A stretch of 64,000 nucleotides of DNA from Nomia melanderi (lineage: Eukaryota > Arthropoda > Insecta > Hymenoptera > Halictidae): NCBI RefSeq assembly GCF_051020985.1, contig NW_027475148.1:744001-808000 (forward strand). Direction: 5' to 3'. Positions 11,313-22,924 of this stretch are shown in pieces. Positions within the stretch are counted from its first letter, which is position 1; every line of letters begins with the position of its first letter. The notes under the pieces are model-generated. The model did not search any database and had not been told where the DNA came from. It saw only the letters and a list, made by a program, of their open reading frames with translations. A program made the translations under genes and the position numbers.

Positions 11313-12012
11313 CACACGAGACATCACCAGATATACATTGGATTTTTCCCTGACCCTGAGTGTCCGGCCCCATGAGACTGTGGTTTTCTCGGCCCCTGGT
11401 GGTCCGAGGTCGTTCCCGCTGAACAGATGCATGCGCCAGGGCCTCATGCAGATAATTCACTTTGGTTTATTGCGCTGCCTCTAATAGCACCCGAGATATC
11501 ACCAGATATATATTGGATTTTCCCCGAACCCTGAGTGTCCGGCCCCATGAGACGGTGGTTTTCTCGGCCCCCGGTGGTCCGAGGTCGTTCCCGCTGCACA
11601 GATTCATGCGCCAGGGCCTCCTGCAGATAATTCACTATGGTTTATTGCGCTGTCTCTAATAGCACCCGAGATATCACCAGATATATATTGGATTTTCCCC
11701 TGACCCTGAGTGTCCGGCCCCATGAGACGATGGTTTTCTCGGCCCCCGGTGGTTCGAGGTCGTTCCCGCTGCACAGATTCACGCGCCAGGGCCTCCTACA
11801 GGCAATGAACTTTGGTTTATTGCGCTATCTCTAATAGCACCCGAGATATCACCAGATATATATTGGATTTTTCCCTGACCCTGCGTGTCTGGCCCCATGA
11901 GACGGTGGTTTTCTCGGCCCCTGGTGGTCCGAGGTCGTTCCCGCTGCACAGATTCATGCGCCAGGGCCTCCTACAGACAATGCACTCTGATTTATTGCGC
12001 TATCTGTAATAG

Positions 12013-12360
12013 CACCCGAGATATCACCAGATATATATTGGATTTTCCCCTGACCCTGAGTGTCCGGCCCCATGAGACGGTGGTTGTCTCGCCCTTGGTG
12101 GTCCGAGGTCGTTCCCGCTGCACAGATTCATGCGCCAGGGCTTCCTGCAGCTAATTCACTTTGGTTTATTGCACTATCTCTATTAGCACCCGAGATATCA
12201 CCAGATATATATTGGATTTTCCCCTGACCCTGAGTGTCCGGCCCCATGAGACGGTGGTTGTCTCGCCCTTGGTGGTCCGAGGTCGTTCCCGCTGCACAGA
12301 TTCATGCGCCAGGGATTCCTGCAGCTAATTCACTTTGGTTTATTGCACTATCTCTATTAG
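12013..12360. repeat. Two 174-bp subfamily monomers
   Basis: The core reads GTCTCGCCCTTGGTGG where the standard form is CTCGGCCCCTGGTGG, one base shorter. It is linked to GGTTGTCTCG upstream and usually to TTCCTGCAGCTAATTC and TTGCACTATCTCTATTAG downstream. Confidence 0.85.
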
Positions 12361-12535
12361 CACCCGAGATATCACCAGATATATATTGGATTTTTCCCTG
12401 ACCCTGAGTGTCCGGCCCCATGAGACTGTGGTTTTCTCGGCCCCTGGTTGTCCGAGGTCGTTCCCGCTGCACAGATTCATGCGCCAGGGCCTCCTGCAGA
12501 TAATTCACTTTGGTTTATTGCGCTATCTCTAATAG

Positions 12536-13247
12536 CACCCGAGATATCACCAGATATATATATATTGGATTTTCCCCTGACCCTGAGTGTCCGGCTCCAT
12601 GAGACGGTGGTTTTCTCGGCCCCTGGTGGTCTGAGGTCGTTGCCGCTGCACAGATTCATGCGCCAGGGCCTCCTACAGACAATGCACTGTGATTTATTGC
12701 GCTATCTGCAATAGCACCCGAGATATCACCAGATATATATTGGATTTTCCCCTGACCCTGAGTGTCCGGCCCCATGAGACTGTGGTTTTCTCGGCCCCTG
12801 GTTGTCCGAGGTCGTTCCCGCTGCACAGATTCATGCGCCAGGGCCTCCTGCAGATAATTCACTTTGGTTTATTGCGCTATCTCTAATAGCACCCGAGATA
12901 TCACCAGATATATATATATTGGATTTTCCCCTGACCCTGAGTGTCCGGCTCCATGAGACGGTGGTTTTCTCGGCCCCTGGTGGTCTGAGGTCGTTCCCGC
13001 TGCACAGATACATGCGCCAGGGCCTCCTACAGACAATGCACTGTGATTTATTGCGCTATCTGCAATAGCACCCGAGATATCACCAGATATATATATATTG
13101 GATTTTCCCCTGACCCTGAGTGTCCGGCTCCATGAGACGGTGGTTTTCTCGGCCCCTGGTGGTCTGAGGTCGTTCCCGCTGCACAGATTCATGCGCCAGG
13201 GCCTCCTACAGACAATGCACTTTGATTTACTGCGCTATCTGTAATAG
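12536..13247. repeat. 179-bp monomers with (AT)6 run
   Basis: Monomers 12,536, 12,890 and 13,069 have six AT units before TTGG instead of four, adding 4 bp; 12,715 between them is 175 bp. The other 179-bp copies start at 15,345, 16,574, 17,102, 18,852, 23,448, 28,527, 29,055, 30,805 and 35,753. They usually carry GGCTCCATGAG and GGTGGTCTGAGG, so the length change is inherited within one subfamily. Confidence 0.85.
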
Positions 13248-13422
13248 CACCCGAGATATCACCAAATATATGCTGGATTTTTACATGACCTTGGGTGACG
13301 GATTCCGAATATCTGTAATTTTCTCGGCCCCTGGTGGTCCGAGGTCGTTCCTGCTGCACAGATTCATTCGCCAGTGCCTCCTACAGACATTGCACTTTGA
13401 TTTATTGCACTATCTCTAATAG
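13248..13422. repeat. B-type monomer opening HOR unit 2
   Basis: Same marks as the opener at 11,138, including ACCAAATATATGCTGG and CAGACATTGCAC. Confidence 0.85.
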
Positions 13423-13947
13423 CACACGAGACATCACCAGATATACATTGGATTTTTCCCTGACCCTGAGTGTCCGGCCCCATGAGACTGTGGTTTTCTC
13501 GGCCCCTGGTGGTCCGAGGTCGTTCCCGCTGAACAGATGCATGCGCCAGGGCCTCATGCAGATAATTCACTTTGGTTTATTGCGCTGCCTCTAATAGCAC
13601 CCGAGATATCACCAGATATATATTGGATTATCCCCGAACCCTGAGTGTCCGGCCCCATGAGACGGTGGTTTTCTCGGCCCCCGGTGGTCCGAGGTCGTTC
13701 CCGCTGCACAGATTCATGCGCCAGGGCCTCCTGCAGATAATTCACTATGGTTTATTGCGCTGTCTCTAATAGCACCCGAGATATCACCAGATATATATTG
13801 GATTTTCCCCTGACCCTGAGTGTCCGGCCCCATGAGACGATGGTTTTCTCGGCCCCCGGTGGTCCGAGGTCGTTCCCGCTGCACAGATTCACGCGCCAGG
13901 GCCTCCTACAGGCAATGAACTTTGGTTTATTGCGCTATCTCTAATAG

Positions 13948-14122
13948 CACCCGAGATATCACCAGATATATATTGGATTTTTCCCTGACCCTGCGTGTCT
14001 GGCCCCATGAGACGGTGGTTTTCTCGGCCCCCGGTGGTCCGAGGTCGTTCCCGCTGCACAGATTCATGCGCCAGGGCCTCCTGCAGATAATTCACTATGG
14101 TTTATTGCGCTGTCTCTAATAG
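13948..14122. repeat. Hybrid monomer at a 350-bp duplication
   Basis: The left half (CTGCGTGTCTGGCCCC) is that of the 14,298 monomer. The right half (CCCCCGGTGG, CAGATAATTCACTATGG, GCGCTGTCTC) is that of 13,598. This is what an unequal crossover two monomers out of register would leave. Confidence 0.75.
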
Positions 14123-14472
14123 CACCCGAGATATCACCAGATATATATTGGATTTTCCCCTGACCCTGAGTGTCCGGCCCCATGAGACGATGGTTTTCTC
14201 GGCCCCCGGTGGTCCGAGGTCGTTCCCGCTGCACAGATTCACGCGCCAGGGCCTCCTACAGGCAATGAACTTTGGTTTATTGCGCTATCTCTAATAGCAC
14301 CCGAGATATCACCAGATATATATTGGATTTTTCCCTGACCCTGCGTGTCTGGCCCCATGAGACGGTGGTTTTCTCGGCCCCTGGTGGTCTGAGGTCGTTC
14401 CCGCTGCACAGATTCATGCGCCAGGGTCTCCTACAGACAATGCACTCTGATTTATTGCGCTATCTGTAATAG

Positions 14473-14820
14473 CACCCGAGATATCACCAGATATATATTG
14501 GATTTTCCCCTGACCCTGAGTGTCCGGCCCCATGAGACGGTGGTTGTCTCGCCCTTGGTGGTCCAAGGTCGTTCCCGCTGCACAGATTCATGCGCCAGGG
14601 CTTCCTGCAGCTAATTCACTTTGGTTTATTGCACTATCTCTATTAGCACCCGAGATATCACCAGATATATATTGGATTTTCCCCTGACCCTGAGTGTCCG
14701 GCCCCATGAGACGGTGGTTGTCTCGCCCTTGGTGGTCCGAGGTCGTTCCCGCTGCACAGATTCATGCGCCAGGGATTCCTGCAGCTAATTCACTTTGGTT
14801 TATTGCACTATCTCTATTAG
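14473..14820. repeat. Two 174-bp subfamily monomers
   Basis: Same diagnostic GTCTCGCCCTTGG core. The first has GGTCCAAGGTCG, the second the usual GGTCCGAGG. Equivalent to 12,013-12,360 in unit 1. Confidence 0.85.
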
Positions 14821-14995
14821 CACTCGAGATATCACCAGATATATATTGGATTTTTCCCTGACCCTGAGTGTCCGGCCCCATGAGACTGTGGTTTTCTCGG
14901 CCCCTGGTTGTCCGAGGTCGTTCCCGCTGCACAGATTCATGCGCCAGGGCCTCCTGCAGATAATTCACTTTGGTTTATTGCGCTATCTCTAATAG

Positions 14996-15169
14996 CACCC
15001 GAGATATCACCAGATATATATTGGATTTTCCCCTGACCCTGAGTGTCCGGACCCATGAGACGGTGGTTGTCTCGCCCTTGGTGGTCCGAGGTCGTTCCCG
15101 CTGCACAGATTCATGCGCCAGGGATTCCTGCAGCTGATTCACTTTGGTTTATTGCACTATCTCTATTAG
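14996..15169. repeat. 174-bp subfamily monomer
   Basis: Same core, with GGACCCATGAG and CAGCTGATTCAC. It is the extra copy that makes unit 2 one monomer longer than unit 1. Confidence 0.8.
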
Positions 15170-15523
15170 CACCCGAGATATCACCAGATATATATTGGAT
15201 TTTTCCCTGACCCTGAGTGTCCGGCCCCATGAGACTGTGGTTTTCTCGGCCCCTGGTTGTCCGAGGTCGTTCCCGCTGCACAGATTCATGCGCCAGGGCC
15301 TCCTGCAGATAATTCACTTTGGTTTATTGCGCTATCTCTAATAGCACCCGAGATATCACCAGATATATATATATTGGATTTTCCCCTGACCCTGAGTGTC
15401 CGGCTCCATGAGACGGTGGTTTTCTCGGCCCCTGGTGGTCTGAGGTCGTTCCCGCTGCACAGATTCATGCGCCAGGGCCTCCTACAGACAATGCACTTTG
15501 ATTTACTGCGCTATCTGTAAAAG

Positions 15524-15698
15524 CACCCGAGATATCACCAAATATATGCTGGATTTTTACATGACCTTGGGTGACGGATTCCGAATATCTGTAATTTTCT
15601 CGGCCCCTGGTGGTCCGAGGTCGTTCCTGCTGCACAGATTCATTCGCCAGTGCCTCCTACAGACATTGCACTTTGATTTATTGCACTATCTCTAATAG
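15524..15698. repeat. B-type monomer opening HOR unit 3
   Basis: Same marks as the other two openers. The preceding monomer ends TGTAAAAG rather than TGTAATAG. Confidence 0.85.
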
Positions 15699-16752
15699 CA
15701 CACGAGACATCACCAGATATACATTGGATTTTTCCCTGACCCTGAGTGTCCGGCCCCATGAGACTGTGGTTTTCTCGGCCCCTGGTGGTCCGAGGTCGTT
15801 CCCGCTGAACAGATGCATGCGCCAGGGCCTCATGCAGATAATTCACTTTGGTTTATTGCGCTGCCTCTAATAGCACCCGAGATATCACCAGATATATATT
15901 GGATTTTCCCCGAACCCTGAGTGTCCGGCCCCATGAGACGGTGGTTTTCTCGGCCCCCGGTGGTCCGAGGTCGTTCCCGCTGCACAGATTCATGCGCCAG
16001 GGCCTCCTGCAGATAATTCACTATGGTTTATTGCGCTGTCTCTAATAGCACCCGAGATATCACCAGATATATATTGGATTTTCCCCGGACCCTGAGTGTC
16101 CGGCCCCATGAGACGATGGTTTTCTCGGCCCCCGGTGGTCCGAGGTCGTTCCCGCTGCACAGATTCACGCGCCAGGGCCTCCTACAGGCAATGAACTTTG
16201 GTTTATTGCGCTGTCTCTAATAGCACCCGAGATATCACCAGATATATATTGGATTTTCCCCTGACCCTGAGTGTCCGGCTCCATGAGACGGTGGTTTTCT
16301 CGGCCCCTGGTTGTCCGAGGTCGTTCCCGCTGCACAGATTCATGCGCCAGGGCCTCCTGCAGATAATTCACTTTGGTTTATTGCGCTATCTCTAATAGCA
16401 CCCGAGATATCACCAGATATATATTGGATTTTCCCCTGACCCTGAGTGTCCGGCCCCATGAGACGGTGGTTTTCTCGGCCCCTGGTTGTCCGAGGTCGTT
16501 CCCGCTGCACAGATTCATGCGCCAGGGCCTCCTGCAGATAATTCACTTTGGTTTATTGCGCTATCTCTAATAGCACCCGAGATATCACCAGATATATATA
16601 TATTGGATTTTCCCCTGACCCTGAGTGTCCGGCTCCATGAGACGGTGGTTTTCTCGGCCCCTGGTGGTCTGAGGTCGTTCCCGCTGCACAGATTCATGCG
16701 CCAGGGCCTCCTACAGACAATGCACTGTGATTTATTGCGCTATCTGCAATAG

Positions 16753-16926
16753 CACCCGAGATATCACCAGATATATATTGGATTTTCTCCTGACCCTGAG
16801 TGTCCGGCCCCATGAGACGGTGGTTGTCTCGCCCTTGGTGGTCCGAGGTCGTTCCCGCTGCACAGATTCATGCGCCAGGGCTTCCTGCAGCTAATTCACT
16901 TTGGTTTATTGCACTATCTCTATTAG
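16753..16926. repeat. 174-bp subfamily monomer
   Basis: GTCTCGCCCTTGG core, with TTTTCTCCTGACC at the start of the A module. Its duplicate is 28,706-28,879. Confidence 0.85.
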
Positions 16927-17280
16927 CACCTGAGATATCACCAGATATATATTGGATTTTTCCCTGACCCTGAGTGTCCGGCCCCATGAGACTGTGGTTT
17001 TCTCGGCCCCTGGTTGTCCGAGGTCGTTCCCGCTGCACAGATTCATGCGCCAGGGCCTCCTGCAGGTAATTCACTGTGGTTTATTGCGCTATCTCTAATA
17101 GCACCCGAGATATCACCAGATATATATATATTGGATTTTCCCCTGACCCTGAGTGTCCGGCTCCATGAGACGGTGGTTTTCTCGGCCCCTGGTGGTCTGA
17201 GGTCGTTCCCGCTGCACAGATTCATGCGCCAGGACCTCATACAGACAATGCACTCTAATTTATTGCGCTATCTGTAATAG

Positions 17281-17802
17281 CACCCGAGATATCACCAGAT
17301 ATATATTGGATTTTCCCCTGACCCTGAGTGTCCGGCCCCATGAGACGGTGGTTGTCTCGCCCTTGGTGGTCCGAGGTCGTTCCCGCTGCACAGATTCATG
17401 CGCCAGGGCTTCCTGCAGCTAATTCACTTTGGTTTATTGCACTATCTCTATTAGCACCCGAGATATCACCAGATATATATTGGATTTTCCCCTGAACCTG
17501 AGTGTCCGGCCCCATGAGACGGTGGTTGTCTCGCCCTTGGTGGTCCGAGGTCGTTCCCGCTGCACAGATTCATGCGCCAGGGCTTCCTGCAGCTAATTCA
17601 CTTTGGTTTATTGCACTATCTCTATTAGCACCCGAGATATCACCAGATATATATTGGATTTTCCCCTGACCCTGAGTGTCCGGCCCCATGAGACGGTGGT
17701 TGTCTCGCCCTTGGTGGTCCGAGGTCGTTCCCGCTGCACAGATTCATGCGCCAGGGCTTCCTGCAGCTAATTCACTTTGGTTTATTGCACTATCTCTAAT
17801 AG
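17281..17802. repeat. Three adjacent 174-bp subfamily monomers
   Basis: Run of three near-identical copies (starts 17,281, 17,455 and 17,629). The middle one has CCCTGAACCTGAG. The duplicate run is 29,234-29,755, where the first copy has GTTCCGGCTGC instead of GTTCCCGCTGC. Confidence 0.85.
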
Positions 17803-18677
17803 CACCCGAGATATCACCAGATATATATTGGATTTTTCCCTGACCCTGAGTGTCCTGTCCCATGAGACGGTGGTTTTGTCGGCCCCTAGTGGTCCGAGGT
17901 CGTTCCCGCTGAACAGACTCATGCGCCAGGGCCTGCTACAGACAAAGCACTTTGGTTTATTGCGCTATCTCTAATAGCAGCCGAGATATCACCAGACATA
18001 TATTGGATTTTTCCCTGACCCTGAGTGTCCGGCCCCATGAGACGGTGGTTTTCTCGGCCCCTGGTGTTCCGAGGTCGTTCCCGCTGCACAGACTCATGCG
18101 CCAGGGCCTCCTGCAGAGAATTCACTTTGGTTTATTGCGCTATCTCTAATAGCACCCGAGATATCACCACATATATATTGGATTTTTCCCTGACCCTGAG
18201 TGTCCGGCCCCATGAGACGGTGGTTTTCTCGGCCCCTGGTGGACCGAGGTCGTTCCCGCTGCACAGATTCATGCGCCAGGGCCTCCTGCAGATAATTCGC
18301 TTTGGTTAATTGCGCTATCTCTAATAGCACCCGAGATATCACCAGATATATATTGGATTTTTCCCTGACCCTGAATGTCCTGTCCCATGAGATGGTGGTT
18401 TTGTCGGCCCCTGGTGGTCCGAGGTCGTTCCCGCTGAACAGACTCATGCGCCAGGGCCTGCTACAGACAAAGCACTTTGGTTTATTGCGCTATCTCTAAT
18501 AGCAGCCGAGATATCACCAGATATATATTGGATTTTTCCCTGACCTTGAGTGTCCGGCCCCATGAGACGGTGGTTTTCTCGGCCCCTGGTGGTCCGAGGC
18601 GGTTCCGGCTGCACAGATGCATGCGCCAGGGCCTCCTGCAGATAATTCACTTTGGTTTATTGCGCTATCTCTAATAG

Positions 18678-18851
18678 CACTCGAGATATCACCAGATATA
18701 TATTGGATTTTCCCCTGACCCTGAGTGTCCGGCCCCATGAGACGGTGGTTGTCTCGCCCTTGGTGGTCCGAGGTCGTTCCCGCTGCACAGATTCATGCGC
18801 CAAGGCCTCCTGCAGATAATTCACTTTGGTTTATTGCGCTATCTCTAATAG
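18678..18851. repeat. 174-bp subfamily monomer
   Basis: GTCTCGCCCTTGG core joined to an ordinary tail (CAGATAATTCACTTTGG, TAATAG), so the linkage with the GCAGCTAATTC tail is broken here. Duplicate at 30,631-30,804. Confidence 0.85.
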
Positions 18852-19205
18852 CACCCGAGATATCACCAGATATATATATATTGGATTTTCCCCTGACCCT
18901 GAGTGTCCGGCCCCATGAGACGGTGGTTTTCTCGGCCCCTGGTGGTCCGAGGTCGTTCCCGCTGCACAGACTCATGCGCCAGGGCCTCCTGCAGAGAATT
19001 CACTTTGGTTTATTGCGCTATCTGTAATAGCACCCGAGATATCACCAGATATATATTGGATTTTCCCCTGACCCTGAGTGTCCGGCCCCATGAGACGGTG
19101 GTTTTCTCGGCCCCTGGTTGTCCGAGGTCGTTCCCGCTGCACAGATTCATGCGCCAGGGCCTCCTGCAGATAATTCACTTAGGTTTATTGCGCTATCTCT
19201 TATAG

Positions 19206-19221
19206 CACCCGAGATATCACC

Positions 19222-19279
<58 letters not shown>

Positions 19280-19424
19280 CTTTCCCCTGACCCTGAGTGT
19301 CCGGCCCCATGAGACAGTGGTTTTCTCGGCCCCTGGTGTTCCGAGGTCGTTCCCGCTGCACAGACTCATGCGCCAGGGCCTCCTGCAGATAATTCACTTT
19401 GGTTTATTGCGCTATCTCTAATAG
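19206..19424. repeat. 219-bp monomer with (TA)n expansion
   Basis: An ordinary monomer whose AT run is expanded by 44 bp. The monomer before it ends CTCTTATAG and the sequence after the run is TTGGACTTTCCCC. Confidence 0.95.
19224..19275. repeat. (AT)26 microsatellite, copy 1
   Basis: 52 nt of uninterrupted AT alternation at the position where other monomers have (AT)4. It arose by expansion of the run present in every monomer. Confidence 0.95.
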
Positions 19425-19599
19425 CACTCGAGATATCACCAGATATATATTGGATTTTCCCCTCACCCTGAGTGTCCGGCTCAATGAGACGGTGGTTTTC
19501 TCGGCCCCTGGTGGTTCGAGGTCGTTCCCGCTGCACAGATTCATGCGCCAGGGCCTCCTGCAGACAATGCACTTTGGTTTATTATGCTATCTCTAATAG

Positions 19600-19774
19600 C
19601 ACCCGAGATATCTCTAGATATATAATGGATTTTTCCCTGACCCTGACAGTTCGGCCCCATGAGACGGTGGTTTTGACGGCCCCTGGAGGTCCGAGGTCGT
19701 TCCCGCTGGCCAGATTCATGCGCCAGGGCCTCCAACACACAATGCACTTTGATGTATTGCGCTATCTCTAATAG
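19600..19774. repeat. Hybrid monomer at a two-monomer (350-bp) deletion
   Basis: The left part (GATATCTCTAGATATATAAT, TTTTGACGG, CCTGGAGGTCC) equals monomer 31,555. The right part (CGCTGGCCAGATTC, CCAACACACAATG, TGATGTATTG) equals monomer 31,905. The switch lies between about 19,688 and 19,708, in identical core sequence. Copy 2 keeps all three monomers (31,555, 31,730, 31,905), so copy 1 lost 350 bp, or copy 2 gained it. Confidence 0.85.
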
Positions 19775-20999
19775 CACCCGAGATATCACCAGATATATAT
19801 TGGATTTTCCCCTGACCCTGAGTGTCCGGCTCCATGAGACGGAAGTTTTCTCGGCCCCTGGTGATCCGAGGTCGTTTCCGCTGCACAGATTCATGCGCCA
19901 GGGCCTCCTGCAGATAATTCACTATGGTTTATTGCGCTATCTCTAATAGCACCCGAGATATCACCAGATATATATTGGATTTTTCCCTTACCCTGAGTGT
20001 CCGGCCCCATGAGACGGTGGTTTTCTCGGCCCCCGGTGGTCCCAGGTCGATCCCGCTGCACAGAATCATGCGCCAGGGCCTCCTACAGACAATGCACTTT
20101 GTTTTATTGCGCTATCTGTAATTGCACAAGAGATATCACCAGATATATATTGGATTTTTCCCTGACCCTGAGTGTCCGGCCCCATGAGACGGAGGTTTTC
20201 TCGGCCCCTGGTGGTCCGAGGTCGTTCCCGCTGCACAGATTCATGCGCCACGGCCTCCTACAGACAATGCACTTTGATTTGTTGCGCTATCTCTAATAGC
20301 ACCCGAGATATCACCAGATATATATTGGATTTTTCCCTGACCCTGAGTGTCCGGCCCCATGACACGGTGGTTTTCTCGGCCCCTGGTGGTCCGAGGTCGT
20401 TCCCGCTGGCCAGATTCATGCGCCAGGGCCTCCAACAGACAATGCACTTTGATGTATTGCGCTATCTCTAATAGCACCCGAGATATCACCAGATATATAT
20501 TGGATTTTCCCCTGACCCTGAGTGTCCGGCTCCATGAGACGGAAGTTTTCTCGGCCCCTGGTGATCCGAGGTCGTTTCCGCTGCACAGAATCATGCGCCA
20601 GGGCCTCCTGCAGATAATTCACTATGGTTTATTGCGCTATCTCTAATAGCACCCGAGATATCACCAGATATATATTGGATTTTTCCCTGACCCTGAGTGT
20701 CCGGCCCCATGAGACGGTGGTTTTCTCGGCCCCCGGTGGTCCCAGGTCGATCCCGCTGCACAGAATCATGCGCCAGGGCCTCCTACAGACAATGCACTTT
20801 GTTTTATTGCGCTATCTGTAATTGCACAAGAGATATCACCAGATATATATTGGATTTTTCCCTGACCCTGAGTGTCCGGCCCCATGAGACGGAGGTTTTC
20901 TCGGCCCCTGGTGGTCCGAGGTCGTTCCCGCTGCACAGATTCTTGCGCCAGGGCCTCCTGCAGATAATTCACTTTGGTTTATTGCGCTATCTGTAATAG
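19775..20999. repeat. 700-bp four-monomer tandem repeat in copy 1
   Basis: Monomers 19,775, 19,950 and 20,125 recur as 20,475, 20,650 and 20,825. Marks are GACGGAAGTTTTCTCGG, CCCCCGGTGGTCCCAGG and TAATTGCACAAGAGATATC. Monomer 20,300 (CCATGACACGG) completes the four. In copy 2 the same arrangement spans 31,905-33,304. Confidence 0.85.
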
Positions 21000-22049
21000 C
21001 ACCCGAGATATCACCAGATATATATTGGATATTCCCCTGACCCTGAGTGTCCGGCCCCATGAGACTGTGGTTCTCTCGGCCCCTGGTGGTCCGAGGTCGA
21101 TCCCGCTGCACAGATTCATGCGCCAGGGCCTCCTGCAGACAATGCACTTTGGTTTATTGCGCTATCTCTAATAGCACCCGAGACATCACCAGATTTATAT
21201 TGGATTTTTCCCTGACCCTGAGTGTCCGACCCCATGAGACGGTGGTTTTCTCGGCCCCTGGTGGTCCGAGGTCGTTCCCGCTGCACAGATTCATGCGCCA
21301 GGGCCTCCTGCAGATAATTCACTTTGATTTATTGCGCTATCTCTAATTGCATCCGAGATATCACCAGATATATATTGGATTTTTCCCTGACCCTGACAGT
21401 CCGGCCCCATGAGACGGTGATTTTCTCGGCCCCTGGTGGTCCGAGGTCGATCCCGCTGCACAGATTCATGCGCCAGGGCCTCCTAGAGACAATGCACTTT
21501 GATTTTTTGCGCTATCTGTAATAGCTCCCGAGATATCACCAGATATATATTGGATTTTTCCCTGACCCTGAGTGTCCGACGCCATGAGACGGTGGTTTTC
21601 TCGGCCCCTGCTGGTCCGAGGTCGTTCCCGCTGCACAGATTCATGCGCCATGTCCCCCTGCAGATAATTGACTTTGGTTTAGTGCGCTGTCTGTAAGAGC
21701 ACCCGAGATATCACCAGATATATATTGAATTTTTCCCCGACCCTGAGTGTCCGGCCCTATGTGTCAGTGGTTTTCTCGGCCCCTGCTGGTCCGAGGTCGA
21801 TCCCGCTGCACAGATTCATGCGCCAGGGCCTCCTACAGACAATGCACTTTGATTTATTGCGCTATCTGTAATAGCACCCGAGATATCACCAGATATATAT
21901 TGGATTTTTCCCTGACCCTGACAGTCCGGCCCCATGAGACGGTGATTTTCTCGGCTCCTGGTGGTCCGAGGTCGTTCCCGCTGCACAGATTCATGCGCCA
22001 GGGCCTCCTGCAGACAATGCACTTTGATTTATTGCGCTATCTGTAATGG

Positions 22050-22224
22050 CTCCCGAGATATCACCAGATATATGCTGGATTTGTACATGACCTTGGTTGA
22101 AGCTTTCCAAATATCTGTAATTTTCTCGGCGCCTGGTGGTCCGAGGTCGTTCCTGCTGCACAGATTCATTCGCCAGTGCCTCCTGCAGAAAATGCACTTT
22201 GATTAATTGCGCTATCTCTAATAG
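22050..22224. repeat. Lone B-type monomer in copy 1
   Basis: Diverged B module (GGATTTGTACATGACCTTGG, TTGAAGCTTTCC, AATATCTGTAATTTTC) with GCGCCTGG in the core. It is isolated among A-type monomers and contains a HindIII site (AAGCTT). Duplicate at 34,355-34,529. Confidence 0.85.
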
Positions 22225-22924
22225 CACCCGAGATATCACCAGATATATATTTGATTTTTCCCTGACCCTGAGTGTACGGCCCCATGAGACTGTGGTTTTC
22301 TCGGCCCCTGGTTGTCCGAGGTCGTTCCCGCTGCACAGATTCATGCGCCAGGGCATCCTACAGACAATGCACTTTGATTTATTGCGCTATCTGTAATAGC
22401 ACCAGAGATATCACCAGATATATATTGGATTTTTCCCTGACCCTGGGTGTCCGGCCCCATGAGACGGTGGTTTTCTCGGCCCCTGGTTGTCCGAGGTCGT
22501 TCCCGCTGCACAGATTCATGCGCCAGGGCCTCCTGCGGACAATGCAGGTTGATTTATTCCGCTATCTCTAATAGCACCCGAGATATCACCAGATATATAT
22601 TTGATTTTTCCCTGACCCTGAGTGTCCGGCCCCTTGAGACTGTGGTTTTCACGGCCCCTGGTTGTCCGAGGTCGTTCCCGCTGCACAGATTCATGCGCCA
22701 GGGCATCCTACAGACAACGCACTTTGATTTATTGCGCTATCTGTAATAGCACCCGAAATATCACCAGATATATATTGGATTTTTCCCTGACCCTGCGTGT
22801 CTGGCCCCATGAGACGGTGGTTTTCTCGGCCCCTGGTGGTCTGAGGTCGTTCCCGCTGCACAGATTCATGCGCCAGGGCCTCCTACAGACAATGCACTCT
22901 GATTTATTGCGCTATCTGTAATAG

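Larger units (their letters stand above)
11138..13247. repeat. HOR unit 1, 12 monomers, 2,110 bp
   Basis: Order: B-type (11,138), an A variant starting CACACGAGACATCACC (11,313), then 11,488 (CCCCGAACCC, CCCCCGGTGG), 11,663 (GAGACGATGG, ACGCGCCAGG), 11,838 (CTGCGTGTCTGG), two 174-bp monomers (12,013 and 12,187), 12,361, then alternating 179-bp and 175-bp monomers to 13,247. The next unit restarts with the same B-type monomer at 13,248. Confidence 0.85.
13248..15523. repeat. HOR unit 2, 13 monomers, 2,276 bp
   Basis: Begins with the same B and CACACGAGACATC monomers as unit 1. It has an internal 350-bp duplication (13,598-13,947 echoed by 13,948-14,297), two adjacent 174-bp monomers (14,473 and 14,647), a third at 14,996, and one 179-bp monomer (15,345). 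Confidence 0.85.
15524..17802. repeat. HOR unit 3, rearranged
   Basis: Opens with the B monomer (15,524) and CACACGAGACATC (15,699), then 15,874 and 16,049 as in units 1 and 2. It then departs: 16,224 has GGCTCCATGAG instead of CTGCGTGTCTGG, and the 174- and 179-bp variants alternate before three adjacent 174-bp copies at 17,281-17,802. Everything from about 15,874 rightward is also part of the 12-kb duplication. Confidence 0.75.

Noticed and set aside
19218..19290. TATA-rich promoter at the AT runs
   Set aside because: Every monomer has an AT run, and the long tracts are simple dinucleotide expansions. Nothing else suggests a transcription start.
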